Notes under the pieces: model-generated | Seen by the model: the letters and a program-made list of their open reading frames with translations, nothing else | Databases searched by the model: none | Told to the model about the DNA's origin: nothing | Position numbers and translations under genes: made by a program | In this document: in pieces, positions 1 through 12,326 of the stretch | How positions within the stretch are numbered: position 1 is the stretch's first letter | How the letters are laid out: each line of letters begins with the position of its first letter | Assembly (NCBI GenBank): GCA_961205875.1 | Contig: OY540812.1 | Span: 14,384,001-14,448,000 of the forward strand | Reading direction: 5' to 3' | DNA from: Sialis fuliginosa | Taxonomy: Eukaryota > Arthropoda > Insecta > Megaloptera > Sialidae | DNA: 64,000 nucleotides

Positions 1-899
1 TCAATACATTTCTTTATCGAACTCAGTTTCAAATATGTTTTCCGACAAAGAAAAAACACACAAATTGATGTCGTAGAATCTTCTACTATTTTGCGTATAT
101 CCTTCTATGTCGCTATTTAACCTTGATTCTTTGGGCGTTACATTTTCAGAGCAATTCAAATTCCAAACAACACCCATTTAATCAACAGTTATATAACAAA
201 GAGGATAGAAAGAGATGCACAGAATACACACAGTTTTGGAACTTCTATCTTGTGGCCGTATCCTATATACAAAACAGGATGTTTTCAGGAAACATCTTTG
301 AGGACGATTTTATAAAGGATTATGTTGAGCTTGCAGGATTAGTACCTGCGGTTTTTGAGATTGTTTTTATTACGACGGTTTAAGAAGGGAATTTATAATT
401 TTCTTTGTACGAAAAACAAAATTAAATGGGCCGAATTATAATTCAGAATTGTGGAGAAGTAGGAATATGAATAATAATCTTAAAATAAATTTACATTTCG
501 TTTTATTTATAGATATTATAACACAAGTAAATATTATCTTAGGAGATATTGTAGTAATAATAATTCATAAATCATATTAATCACATTTTATACTAATATC
601 TATATTTTGACATTAATTACGAAACTTATTAAAAATATTTAAGTACATATTTCAAGTTCAGTAATAATGTTAAATTATAAAATGTAAACTCAAACAAAAA
701 ACTCATTTTTTCGCTCTCAAAAAACAAATTTACATATAAACAAGCGTCATCGTTCTTCTTGTAACTTGTAACTTTTCGCCCTGAATAAACTCAGCTGTTT
801 GAAAAAAGCATTTTTCACCGTGTACCTAACAACAACATAGATACACATACATACATGACACAGGCACACGCACACACTAGAACGCGCGAGGGTTTTAGA
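1..899. other. AT-rich gene-free stretch
   Basis: No coding potential that I can support. The only open frame here (123-383) does not begin with ATG, has no recognisable domain, and has the composition of its surroundings. No inverted repeat or RNA gene was seen. Confidence 0.5.
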
Positions 900-1215
900 A
901 ATACTTGCCGGCTTTCCGGTCCTCCCGTCCTGTGCATGCCCCGGACCGCTCCGGGCGGCTGCTGTAGCGGCAGGGGCGAGTGGGTGATGAGGCGGGTACG
1001 TGAGAGCGGGAAGGAGTATGGCAGCGCGCTGTCGTCATGGTTACCGCGCGTTGCGGATCTCTCGTCTCTCGCACAGCCGCCACCTCGCCCATTCCGCACC
1101 CCCCCCTTACCCCCCCGCACACACGCCCGACGCGTCGCGCGCGCCGCCCGCCCGTACAAAGCAGCACCGCAGGTTGTGTTCGATGCACGGTGCGGTACCT
1201 AAGGGTACACCCGCG
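900..1215. promoter_or_regulatory. GC/CpG-rich island with an X-box-like site
   Basis: This block is strikingly richer in G, C and CpG than its AT-rich surroundings. Frames are open on both strands in several phases, as expected of GC-rich DNA, and none shows a domain. At 1031-1044 the minus strand reads GTAACCATGACGAC, close to the RFX X-box consensus. A near-identical core occurs at 34210-34223. Runs of C and CA repeats lie towards 1085-1130. It could be a distal enhancer, a CpG-rich promoter of an unannotated transcript, or a conserved noncoding element. No TATA box or transcript evidence decides between these. Confidence 0.35.
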
Positions 1216-2293
1216 TACCGTAACGCTATATATATATATGTACATGCATACATAGATATGCCGCTTTTGTTTTTCTTATGATTTATATTGCACGAGTGTA
1301 TTATGGTGGTATTGTCACCTATTATAAAACAGTCAAAGGGTCCTTTATTTTTATAAATTTATACGCCAGTTTATGTTTTTTGCACTACTAGAGCAAATAC
1401 AATGTATTTGTACTGTATACAGATCAACACAAATAATCCTAAATTACAAAACAAAATTACAACTAATGTTGTTTTGTATAAAACCATTTTTAGAACAATT
1501 GAATAAATAATTTTCCTTAATTTAATTACAATTTCTTCAAACACTATTGAGTGTATTTTATATTAACACAATTTATGTTTTATGTCAGTACTTTCACATT
1601 GTGCTATAAAAAGGTCGCTGATTTTCTACCCAACACCTTTAAACATCATAGTTTTCATCTAAATTCATTAAAATACTGTACGGTTTGAATTCTATTCAAC
1701 GTCTAAATAAAAAGCACACATTTTCTTTGAACTCTCTAGTAACATTTACTCACATCCATTCTTTCAACAGTTGACATGTAAGTGTATGTATGTACGAATA
1801 CGCAAACCTCCGCGTTATGAATTGCCTGTCAGATAAAAAGCACTCTGCAAAACATTCAGAAGAAGTTATGTACCCGTTACGTATTACGTAACTGGGCCTG
1901 TATTAACGCACCATTGACAAAGGACGAGCGGTAAAAACGTTACTGACGAATAAAAAACGCGCGGTTTCGACTTTTTACGGTGCACTTAATCTTTACTGCT
2001 TGTGTACCTGTTATATATTTATGATTGTAGGATATACTTGTGAATTATTTAATGAGCGAGAAAAATAATGAATATCTGATTTAGATGATAATGTTTGCGA
2101 TTTATCGATTCTTGTTTTTTGACTGAATGCTTTAACTGTAAGTAATATTTTCTATTGTTTTTCTTTGTCGATGTAATGAATACTTTATCCTAATAATTAA
2201 TATTTTAAGTATAAATGGTAGTAATAAAGAAAATATCATTTCTGAAAACACAAAATCTAATACTAAATACTAATTTTTAACTTTATTTTTATC
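1216..2293. other. AT-rich gene-free stretch
   Basis: A short TA run lies at about 1228-1238. Nothing else was recognised: no gene, RNA gene or clear repeat. A slightly CG-richer patch at about 1860-1985 is unexplained. Confidence 0.4.
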
Positions 2294-2296
2294 TTA

Positions 2297-2753
2297 CAAG
2301 GGGACCACCAGACCCTTGTCGCATCAATTTGCTTTAAAAAAATTAAGGTTGTAGTAGTGGCATAGACAAACCTGCATACCAAGTCGTTTGACGGAAAACT
2401 CATAAACAAACGAGAAAAAATTATTAAATTCCTCTGTAAATTCGCTTAAATATATGTATGTACCTATCCAGTTGAAGTCAAACGCAACAGTAGCGGTGGC
2501 TCGGTCGTTATGCTACGGGCTGGCAACCGTGAATGGCCGGGTTCGATCCTCTGTGCGATCGATTATTTTTTTTGGATAGGTATATGTGTTTAAGCGAATT
2601 TACAGAGGAATTTCATAATTATTCTTCTCGTTTGTTTATGAGTTTTCCGTCAAATGGCTTGGTGTGTAGGAATGTCTATGCCACTACTACAACCCTAATT
2701 TTTTGAAAGCAAATTGGTGTGACAAGGGTCTGGACGGTCTGGTGGTCCCCTTG
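2297..2753. mobile_element. Foldback MITE, PIF/Harbinger-like, with a Pol III-like core
   Basis: The two arms (about 2297-2469 and 2574-2753) are inverted copies over roughly 170-180 bp. The ends read CAAGGGGACCACC and GGTGGTCCCCTTG. The trinucleotide TTA flanks both ends (2294-2296, 2754-2756), matching the TWA target duplication of PIF/Harbinger elements. The right arm has an extra stretch of about 9 bp near its outer end. The roughly 100-bp apex is not part of the palindrome and carries tRNA-like A and B boxes, described separately. No ORF is present, so it is non-autonomous. The superfamily assignment rests only on the 3-bp duplication. Confidence 0.7.
2490..2573 (+). other. tRNA-derived, Pol III-like core of the foldback element
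   Basis: An A-box-like TGGCTCGGTCG lies at 2497-2507, a near-perfect B box GGTTCGATCC at 2540-2549, and a T8 run at 2566-2573, where a Pol III terminator would sit. The D-arm-like portion and an anticodon-like hairpin (ACGG...CCGT) can be drawn, but the acceptor and T stems do not pair well. It is therefore not a functional tRNA. It is most simply a tRNA-derived SINE head captured at the apex of a palindromic element. Whether it is transcribed is unknown. Confidence 0.5.
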
Positions 2754-2756
2754 TTA

Positions 2757-4445
2757 GCTGTATTGATTTTAATATAATAAATAAACAGTAAGTTAACAAT
2801 TTTTAAATTTAAATATGCATATAATTTTTAAAAACTATTATTTGCAAGTAAAGATTTTATCTTATAATTAAATCGAACGGGTTACATTTGCAATTTTCTC
2901 AAACATTTATTTCACAGCGTACGATGTTTTCTTGCATTTATCGATTCCAGCAACATAAAAAGCACACGCATTTAATGATTTAGGAAGCGTAATATGCTTT
3001 CCGTTTTGCTCGGTAGGGTAAGATTAAGATTTTATCTGGCATCTATTTAATTTATTACCACATGTATTATACCGTTGTGTGATCTCTCTGGTTGACGTGA
3101 TGCTGGGTACAGCAGCTATCAACACTTGTGCTTCTCTCTCCGTTAGTATTTTCGTACATGTTTTACAGTTTATACTTTATAATAAAGTATTTCGTTTAGA
3201 GGTATTTGTGTATAATTTCATGTAAAACATTGTTGTTCTATTGTTTCTTGTTTTGTTAACTTACACGAGTCTTATTGATTATAAGAAGTTATATATAAAT
3301 ACATGTACTTATAACTTTTTTATATTATTTACAGGAAAACGTCTTTATTTTCCAAGTGTTGATTCTTTTCACAAGAAAATATATTTAAATTAAAAGATGT
3401 AGTATTTGTATTTATTGTTGTTTGGTTATCATTTTGTAACAAGCTCAAATACCAAGACAATTCAGAAGTTCTTTATAACTCTTTTAAATTTGAAATTAGT
3501 ACTGATTCTATATTCTTAAAATATCCGTAAAAAATATTTGAACAGAGGTACAGATCTGTAGAATACTGGATATTGTAGTACGTTCCTGTTCAAATTTAAT
3601 TTAATTTGCGTTTAAAGATGAACCACGTATGATGCGCCACATATTTCAACGCCGAAGGAATTCTTCTGCAAGGTGAATAATGACTCACGCGTCGTCTCGG
3701 AAATCTCTCTTATCAATCTAAAAGTTCACCTTGACAGTTTCATCAAAACTAAATGAGATATCTATTGTTTCAGACATTTAGGTATATTACATGAAACATA
3801 TCGTAGACGTTTTTATGGCCTTATATTTTATTATATATGACCGTTTTCTTTCGCTCGTATATGTTCATTCAGTTTTATGAATATGAATGCTTTAAAAAAC
3901 ATAAAAATAATATTAGTATGTAACAAAAGTGTATAAAACATTGTAGTAATTTCATATTTTCTCTCTTTATTATACCCATTAACATCTATAATTCGATTTT
4001 CAAATCTGCATCAAATCATTTAATTACTTGCATAAATTTCAAAACAAGTTATTGTTTCCATAAATAGAGTTTAACCATTTTGAAAAATGCAAAAAATAAT
4101 ATATTATTATATATTAGTAAGTTCGTTGTCACCCTTTATCTCAAAGAAATGGATAAGTGGTTAAAGAATTTATAATGTAGACTCCATCTAAGCATTCAAT
4201 TAAAATTCAGTCATTGTCTCTACAAGGAGGTTTCTTTAAAAAGTTTTATTACTTTAGCTTATTCTAATTTTAAGAATATTTTCTCAATTACTTTAATCTG
4301 TGTACATGAAGTATTTAAAATTTCAAAAACGCAAAAAAAAATAAATCATTAAACAAATATACATTACTGTCCAAAAGTTTGGAAGCAGGTATATTTTTCT
4401 TTGTATCAAAACATTATTATTAGTGCGTTCGAAGGGACCATTTTG
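2757..4445. other. Gene-free stretch
   Basis: AT-rich sequence without a supportable gene. Around 3600-3745 there is a less AT-rich patch with no ORF, which could be a conserved noncoding element. Nothing else was recognised. Confidence 0.35.
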
Positions 4446-4852
4446 AGGGTTCTGTACCTCAAAATGAAAAAAATAGAACCCTTATAGGATCAATTTGTTG
4501 TCCATCTGTCTGTCTGTCTGTCCATCCGTCAAGACTCTTTTTCTCAGGAACGGCTAGAGGTATCCAGTTGAAATTAATATCAAATATTAAGATCTACAAC
4601 CTTATAGTCCTGTAAAAATTCTAATTTCTCTCAATGCAATAAAAAGATACGGCCTTTCAAAGCATATTTTGATACTGACAGTCTGACTCACTGACTGATC
4701 AAAACCTATAGGATTACTTCCCATTCACCTAGAATTTTTAAATTTATTATTTGATACCTCTAGCTGTTCCTAAAAAAGGGTCTTGATGAGCCAACAGACA
4801 GTCAGACGGATAACAAAAGGTTCCGTTTTTACATTTTGAGGTACGTATGTTA
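4446..4852. repeat. Inverted-repeat element with TGTACCTCAAAATG ends
   Basis: The left half contains GTACCTCAAAATG, a TTATAGGATC block, a CTGT microsatellite near 4507-4523, and a segment around AAGACTCTTTTTCTCAGG. The right half (about 4675-4852) contains the reverse complement of these blocks in inverted order, ending CATTTTGAGGTACG. The arms are clearly diverged, so the insertion is old. No ORF was found. The family looks like a widespread insect repeat but I cannot name it with certainty. Confidence 0.55.
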
Positions 4853-4856
4853 ATTT

Positions 4857-5518
4857 CAGGGACTTGAACCTGAACCCAAACCCGAACCGTAAACCCGAAA
4901 AAAACCGTATTTTTAATTAACCTGAACCCGAACCGAACCGCTATATTTCAAAGTCAACGAACCTGAATCTGAATTCGAACCTTTTCATGGATAACCGGTA
5001 ACCATATATTATTAAAGGTTCAATAAATTATTTTTAATATTTTTCTCCAGTAATTTTTAAAAGAGATTATAAAATGTACTCATACTGGAAATCTGAATTT
5101 GAATTTTATGGTATGATGTGACTTATCAAGTCAATTACTAAAGTTTACATATTTTTTACTTTCTTTTTTATTTCTATAACTGAATCACATTTCAATTTGC
5201 AAAAAAAATCTGAAAAATAGAGATTTCAATCTTTAAAATGTAATTTTATTTTTTCCCTCTTTTTCTATTAATGGCTATTAAAGTTTTTTCCCTCTTCAAA
5301 AATTGTTTTTTGTTAATTATAATTTTTTTTTCGAGCAAAATAATTTTCTTTCAATTACAAACTTCAACCCGAACCCGATTCTGAACTCTAAAAAAAGAAC
5401 AATTTTTTGAACCCAAATAGTTTGCATAATGTTGAACCTAAGCCCGAACCCGAATCGAAATTTATATTTGAACCCGAACCGAACCCGAACCATAGATAAA
5501 TTCCAGTTCAAGCCCCTG
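4857..5518. mobile_element. Non-autonomous hAT-like element with AACCCG subterminal repeats
   Basis: The ends read CAGGGACTTGAACCTGAA on the left and, on the opposite strand, CAGGGGCTTGAACTGGAA. Inside each end are many short CCCGAAC or AACCCG motifs (about 4873-4985 and 5360-5495), a typical arrangement of subterminal transposase-binding repeats. Flanking octamers GTTAATTT (4849-4856) and ATTATTTT (5519-5526) match at six of eight positions, consistent with an eroded 8-bp hAT duplication. The open frame on the minus strand at 5317-5535 is a by-product of these repeats. Confidence 0.6.
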
Positions 5519-5526
5519 ATTATTTT

Positions 5527-6930
5527 TATTACCATATTAAAAAAAATTTGAGAAAAATACCTCTACTACTGAAAATTAACAATTATTATAGTTTTTAAAT
5601 CTAACTACTATCGATAATACATATAAATCACATTATATCTACATTTTAAACAAAAAGAAATAAAATTTAAATAGTTGAAGATTTATCATCACAATTCTTC
5701 GTAGACAATCGTCGCGAAGTTTCTTTGGTATTTGACACTTGAAGTCTGTTTAATGGACCCTCCATGTTCTGATAAGACAACACTCACAGCTCCCTCTTTG
5801 GCAAGTGAGATGAGACACTGGATATGGTCGCTTTATTGACTGAAAATTGCGTATTGTCTTGCGATTTGATCGAACTCACTGATATACTATACTTTTCTTA
5901 TGTTCCATTTGATGCCACAGGGTATGAAATATTACAATCACATTTTATTGAATACTATCTCAATATATTACTTGAATAATACACCTGGTATATTTGAACG
6001 TTCTCTGTGGAATTTATTGAATAAAACGTATAATTCCGTTTCTTTTGTGTGTTCTACTCCTATTTCACTTGCGTACATAATCATATTACATATGTCAAAT
6101 CTAATATATGTTGCATTTGTAACAGACATTTACAATTTGAGTAAGCTTTTGCGCAATTATATTATCTGCACGAACATTTAAATAATTGAATTTTAACTGC
6201 AAAATATACTCCATATAAAAACCGTATTTTTTTTTTTAATTTTGTAGTTAAACATGTTCTTTTATGCAAGAGATTAGTAACTATTTACTACTCTACATTT
6301 TTATTAATACAACTTATTAATATAAGAGTAAACATCTTTTTAAGCATCCCACATCTAGAATTATGTTTATAAATTCCTTGTTACAGAAATGAGATTTCAA
6401 TTTATGGAATTCAAATGATGTACAGAAACTTTTTATACATATATTATACACGCAAGAAGTCCTGCATACTTTTCATTCTACTTTGTACATTCAGATTTAA
6501 AAATTCCATGTATATTAAAATTTAACTTGACATGAATACGATAGAATGCTGTTAGTACCATTGTTCCATTTCTTCAATATCCTCGTAGCTGTCAACGTTT
6601 TTAATAAGTTTTGTAATTGAAAAACAAAGTTTCTTTGTTTCGCTCAGAAGTATTTTTAATATAAACTCTGAAAAAATTATATATCCGTTTATTAATTGTT
6701 TTTCTTTTTAAGAAAGTTGTCTTAGAAATTTATTGGCTTGTTTAAAATTAAAAAAACGAACGGAAAATTTAAAAGCTCAAGAAACAAGGATTTTAAATTA
6801 ATTAATCTGTAGATTAAAAGTATTTTTTTATATTTTAATTGGATTGTATACATATAATATATTTAATTCTTATGTAGTTTTTAAGGATCAGACTAGAGGG
6901 AAAATTCAATTGAGAAATTTGAATAAAAAA
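5527..6930. other. AT-rich gene-free stretch
   Basis: Frames such as 5900-6181 are compositionally like the surroundings and show no domain. No RNA gene or repeat was recognised. Confidence 0.4.
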
Positions 6931-7495
6931 ATGGGTGTGACTGTGTCGAGATGCATAGTCAATGACGTGAATACGTAGCAGTGGGGTTAAATAAAACTCA
7001 GGTTAGTATTGTATAATATAGTTATTTCTTATGATTTGTACGAACATAGAAACAATTCTGTTGGAAAATGAGCAATCCAGCCGACAATAAATGCATCTCA
7101 TCATCATAGAAACAATTAATTAATATTTACAAACTAAATTGCAAATATTCATGCATATTTTTTTTACTTCAGTCAAAAAACTAAAAACGTTACGCCTTAG
7201 AAAATTTATTCTAATATACTGTTATTTTTGTTTCAGTTCAATTAAATATTATTTACAAGCAAAATCGTGGAATGCGATTTTTTTTTTATTGTATGAAGTT
7301 TTTCACTCATTAAAACTAGTTAAATGTTTTGATTTGTACTTGTATCACAAAGATCTAATCGAGATCTAGGTGGTAGTTGCTCTGACTGTCGAGATACACT
7401 GATTATACATTTTCGCTAGTGCGCAAACTGATCTGTGCGTTACATCAAGTAAAACAATAGACGTTATTCACGTCAAAAACATGGAACTATTAGAT
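6931..7495. repeat. Dispersed repeat family R1, copy 1 (ends with GACGTGAAT)
   Basis: Segments of this region recur in reverse orientation at 36218-36876. Shared blocks include GGGGTTAAATAAAACTCA (about 6984-7001) and GATTTGTACGAACATA (about 7034-7049). Others are TCTAATCGAGATCTA (about 7354-7368) and the right end ATTCACGTCAAAAA (about 7466-7480). Both ends carry ATTCACGTCA in inverted orientation, suggesting a terminal-inverted-repeat element. The copies differ by indels, so both are old. No coding capacity was seen. Confidence 0.5.
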
Positions 7496-8757
7496 GTAGT
7501 GAGAGTAAAAAAGTTTGGTTAACATTTTTTAAACCCCTGTACATGGCATTTATTGATACTTATATTATGATAGAATCATAAAAATAGTTATGATGAGAAA
7601 TGACATGTAAATATATAAAACATCATTATTTTACGAAATAAATATCATTATAATAAACAAACTCATAAATTAAACCAATTGAGAAATTTAATAATATATC
7701 ACTGGTAAAATAGATTTCGGTAGATTCCTATAGGATATCAATCTACATTAATATCCGCTTTTGCAGCGCGCTGGATTTGAAATGGCTGTATATTTTCAGA
7801 ATTGGAGTTTACGAAACTGCTGACATAGAAGTTAACAAATCATTTAGAATTTCTCTTACGTTTCGTTGTTGGTTAATATTCAAATCGATATAAAGGGAAT
7901 TTAATTAATGGGATCATTTTGATTTAACGGTTAACTGTACATAAATATAACAAAAATAATATTATTAATGTGTATATTTTACGCCGAATCCATGAAATTG
8001 CTTATTACATGGAATGGACAAAAAACTGCCTAATTAATGAAAAATGCAAGCCCGTTGTTTCATTCATGAATTAAGTAAATTATGAAGCCGAATGAGTGAA
8101 TTGGAATATGGAATATGAAATTCTTTAACATAACTGTCAACATAACAGTAGAAAAAATTGATATGAATGTCAAATTTAGCTTGATTTAATAATAAACACG
8201 TAAAAGACGGATTTTTATTCATTTAATTTTTTTCATATTACTTATATGATGTGAATATAATTAAATGTAATAATGTAAAGATTAGGTCTCTCTGGGATCT
8301 ATTTTTTTAAATTGTACATGTTCCAGGATTAGGAAAACTATTTTAACAATAAGTCACCTTATATTTTATATTTTAAATTAATAAAATATTCAAACCGTAA
8401 ATTATGGAATTATTATATTATTAGCTATGAACATGCTCTGAGAAAATATCTAACTATTGGTGAAAACCGCATTAAAATCTGTTCTGTAGTTTTGGAGTTT
8501 ACCTGGAACATCAACTTTGCTCAATGCATGAAATAACCAAAATAATTCATGCATTCAGCAGATAATTTGCATAATTTATGAATGAAGCAAATTTTATTAA
8601 TTAGGTGAATTTTTGGCTATTCTATATAATAAGCAAATTCACTGATTCGGTGTAACATATATACGAATAAACATTTATATTTACACTCATATGACTAATA
8701 ATATTACGTTTATTTACAAATTGTGGAAAAATTTACCATTTTATTTGTATAGTACTA
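7496..8757. other. AT-rich gene-free stretch
   Basis: Nothing coding was recognised. Around 7975-8120 and 8520-8650 there are related AT-rich phrases containing GAATTAAG or TTCATGCATT motifs, possibly a decayed inverted repeat, but alignment by eye is not convincing. Confidence 0.3.
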
Positions 8758-9050
8758 GCTGATAGACCAATCAAATTAAATTTTTAAATGGAATTAATAT
8801 TCGCCTCAATTATTTTAGCGCTCATCAATGGAAAATGATGCCCTTAATAAAATATCAAAAATGCAAGGCTGTAAGCCCTCAGGAAATACAAATAACCAGC
8901 ACTCAATTTTGTTTTGTTTTTATTTATTTATTTGTATTTCCCGGGGGCTTACAGCAATGAATTTTTGATATTTTATAAAGGGCATAATTCGCCATCGATT
9001 GGCGCTAAAATAATCGAGGCGAATATTAATTCCATTTGTCACCTATCGGA
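8758..9050. repeat. Inverted-repeat element, family R2
   Basis: Left arm blocks AAATGGAATTAATATTCGCC (8786-8805) and GGCTGTAAGCCC are mirrored on the right by GGGGGCTTACAGC and GGCGAATATTAATTCCATTT (to 9037). A relic of the same family lies at 33000-33100. The centre is an AT-rich loop around 8900-8935. No ORF, so a small non-autonomous element. Outer limits are approximate. Confidence 0.6.
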
Positions 9051-11165
9051 AATTTCTAATTTGAGTGGGCTATAACTTCAAATTATGTATAATGTTGCTT
9101 AAACAATTATCTTTGTTATAATTACCATACAACCGAAACTGATACACCCGATCAAGTCTGATTCAATATTAAGTTTGAGTAATCAGTAACCTTATTTAAA
9201 GTTATGCTTCGAGGTGCTGTGGATTGGTTTAATTTCACAATGGCTGTATTTCTTCAAAAGCATAGGAAATTTGCTCACAATCATTTAATTAATATTAATG
9301 ATAGGATTATCATAAAATATGACCCAATAGGTTTAGATATTCTATTTGAAATTAATATTTGACTAACATGATTATATTATACTAATTTAAAAATCTTATG
9401 AGAATAATAATAAACTTTATTCAATTTAACTTTTAATAAGTGTCGAATAAGTATAAAAAAAATAGACAGAAGACTACTATAAACAATGATTGATAAAAAT
9501 ATACTACAATGTATCTAACAACTTAAAGCAGAAGCAGTATCCAAAGTCATATTAAAAAAGTAACAGCAGTAACTACGAAAAAAAACTTGTCGACATTATT
9601 CGATGAGATACGTGCACACTGTTTTGTTGCCTTATGAGATTGATGAATCTGTACACAAAAACAAATATTTCAACACAAGCTGCGTATCAGATAAGGAAGT
9701 ATCATAATGATGTTAAACCATCATCGTTTCAGCATGGAAAGATTCGCAAAAAGCTTGTTGACATAATCTGAGTAAAGTGTTGACGTATCTCGTATCAAAA
9801 CCTTGCTCCCTAGTGGCTGCAGGCAAATTTTTGCCTCGCAAGCATTTCTTAAGCTCGATTGGTGATGAAAAGAGACGGTTTGTCTATATTATCAAAGCAT
9901 ACATGTCATTTGTTTTTATTTGCTAGAAAAGTTTTCGAAAACCGTTAAAGGTTTACATGAATTCAAGAAAAACTTTCAAACTTTGTACATTTATCATGTA
10001 CCAAACAGAAAACAATTATTTTTATCGACCTTTAGTTTTGATAGTTTTGGGATTTTCTGTGGACAAAATTGGTGTATTTATTCAGTTCGTTAGATAAACT
10101 AGTTATTTTTATTACAAATGTAATAATTTTTGATATTTTTATAGATTTGATTTGAATTAACCATTTTTCCATTTTTTATTTTATATTCCAAAGCATGTTA
10201 TTTGAATTAGAATCATAAATGACTTAAAAATTTTATATTACATTTGTTTTCACTTTCATTTAATTGGAATAATATTTATGTTGTTATTGAATGAAGTAAC
10301 AACAAAACGAAACAAACAATCAAATACTGCATTTGAAGGTAATGAATTACAGTGACAATAGAAGCCTTTAAGATTACTTCAATCAAAACAAAACATTTAG
10401 CTGTCATTTGTTTGGCTGCTTAAGCCCTTTATTTATCTTGTGGTTTAAAATTTATTTAATGAAGTTATTCGTACATATATACAAATACTATACTACCATA
10501 CAAAAGGACAATATAAAGATAAATAATTACATCTTGGAAAAAGCACTCGTTAATATATTTATAATTTAGTATTGATAACATTAAAATATATATATGTATG
10601 TACAATTTACATATAAGACAAATGATTCTTTGTGTTTCTCTTATATCAAACACTTTATATGTTTAACAGTGATTCGGAAAACGTTCTGTCAACAAATTAT
10701 TATCTGTATCAGAAATCCTTTGAATAATTTCCTCACTCTGTATCCATTCTGACATTAAATCATCCCTTGGAAAGGTTACATGTCATCTGATGACACGCTT
10801 GCACAGAGATAGAGAGTAAATCTACGGTCACACGGGACTAATACAAATTTCATTATTGTTATCCTACTCGACGATGCAATATCGAACGTGACACAAAGGT
10901 TGTATCTCAGATAGAACATCTAAAAGGATGGACAAACCTCTTGTGCAGTGGTGCTCTGTCCAGAATACTTATGAGGGTCGAAATTTAGATAATATAACAA
11001 ATGTTCATATATGCATTATATTTTATTTAATACGGTTAAATTTTATTTATAATATTGTCAGACAATTAGTAAAACTAAATTTCATTATTCATCAATAAAT
11101 AATTTGAAAATATTGCCCTATCTCATTTAATTAGCAATATATTTCTGTATTTGTACGTAGGTAGG
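9051..11165. other. Gene-free stretch
   Basis: Mostly AT-rich with no supportable gene. A less AT-rich patch at about 10740-10960 and another at about 9760-9880 have no ORF and could be noncoding elements. Nothing else was recognised. Confidence 0.35.
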
Positions 11166-11169
11166 TATA

Positions 11170-12322
11170 CAGGGTGATTCAGCACTGTCGTGCCAAACTT
11201 GAACAGTACATCTAGAAAAATATTTTAAGTAAAAAACATTATATAAACATGTGTCCGGAAATTTGTCATGAGGGGGCTACAGCCCTCTAAAGATTTTACT
11301 CAAAATTAGTTTTTATTTAATATCTTGAGAACCTATTGTACCATAGTTATGAAATTTGATACAGGGTTGAGTATTAATAAGTGTTATATATATCCAGTAA
11401 CAACCAATAGTAATTTTGACCAGGGTTGTATGTGCCCAGGAGGCCCGTCGATTTTTATCCAGTATTTTTTGTTCTTCAATTTTTTCCTGAGTTAAAAATT
11501 TGAATAAGACTGTATGAGACAAAATACACAAAAATATACTTTGCTCATTTATCATAGGATAAACCGTTTACGAGAAATATCGATGCAGAAGAAAGCATGC
11601 AGAATTTTACTTAATACGGATGCTTCAAATTAAACAAAATAAATTTATATTTCTGTTCTTTGATTAAAGGTAAGAAAAAAGTTCATATACATATATCACC
11701 TAATACGTGTCCTATTAGACCTATAGCCAGTTCTATTAATGTTGCAAGTAATTTACTAACATAACTAGAAAGCGATATTTAAAATGGCTATTTGTTGGTA
11801 AGGATGAATTTTTGGAGGTATATTTTTATTATCTTTTTGTCTTATTTTTTATCATAGAACAAGAATATAAAAATATTTTTTGTAATTTGAAGCATCCGTA
11901 TTAAGTAAAATTCTGCATCCTTTCTTTTGCATCCATATTTCTCGTAAACGGTTTATCCTATGATAAATGAGCAAAGTATATTTTTGTGTATTTTGTGCCG
12001 TACAATCTTATTTAAATGTCTAATTCAGGAAAAAATTAAAGAACAAAAAAATACTAGATAAAAATCGATGGGTCCACTGGCCCAATACAGCCCTGATCTA
12101 AATTATAATTGTTCAATACTGGAAATCGATTACACTTATTAATACTAAACTCTGTATCAAACTCTTTAGCACAATGGGGTCTCCAGATATTAATATAATT
12201 AATATATTAATGTAGCCCCCTTACGAAAAATTTCCGGACACATGTTCATATAATGTTTTTTGCTTAAAATATGTCTCTTAATTTACTGTTCAAGTTTGGC
12301 ACGACAGCACTGAATCACCCTG
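11170..12322. mobile_element. Large foldback element, CAGGGTG ends, TATA flanks
   Basis: The element starts CAGGGTGATTCAGCACTG and ends with its reverse complement, CAGTGCTGAATCACCCTG. TATA stands immediately outside both ends (11166-11169, 12323-12326). Arms of about 430-460 bp are inverted copies with moderate divergence and surround a non-palindromic centre of about 260 bp (roughly 11630-11890). The minus-strand frame at 11313-11555 lies inside an arm and is not a gene. The same terminal motif and flank occur at 21701-22537, so the two are probably the same superfamily. Flank length is compatible with a TA or TATA target duplication. Confidence 0.75.
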
Positions 12323-12326
12323 TATA

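Noticed and set aside
815-1281. Overlapping Arg/Pro-rich frames on both strands in the GC-rich island
   Set aside because: Frames open in four or more phases are expected from GC-rich sequence. None shows a domain or consistent splice sites.
2490-2573. A functional tRNA gene
   Set aside because: A and B boxes are good, but the acceptor and T stems do not pair, so it is at most a tRNA-derived promoter.
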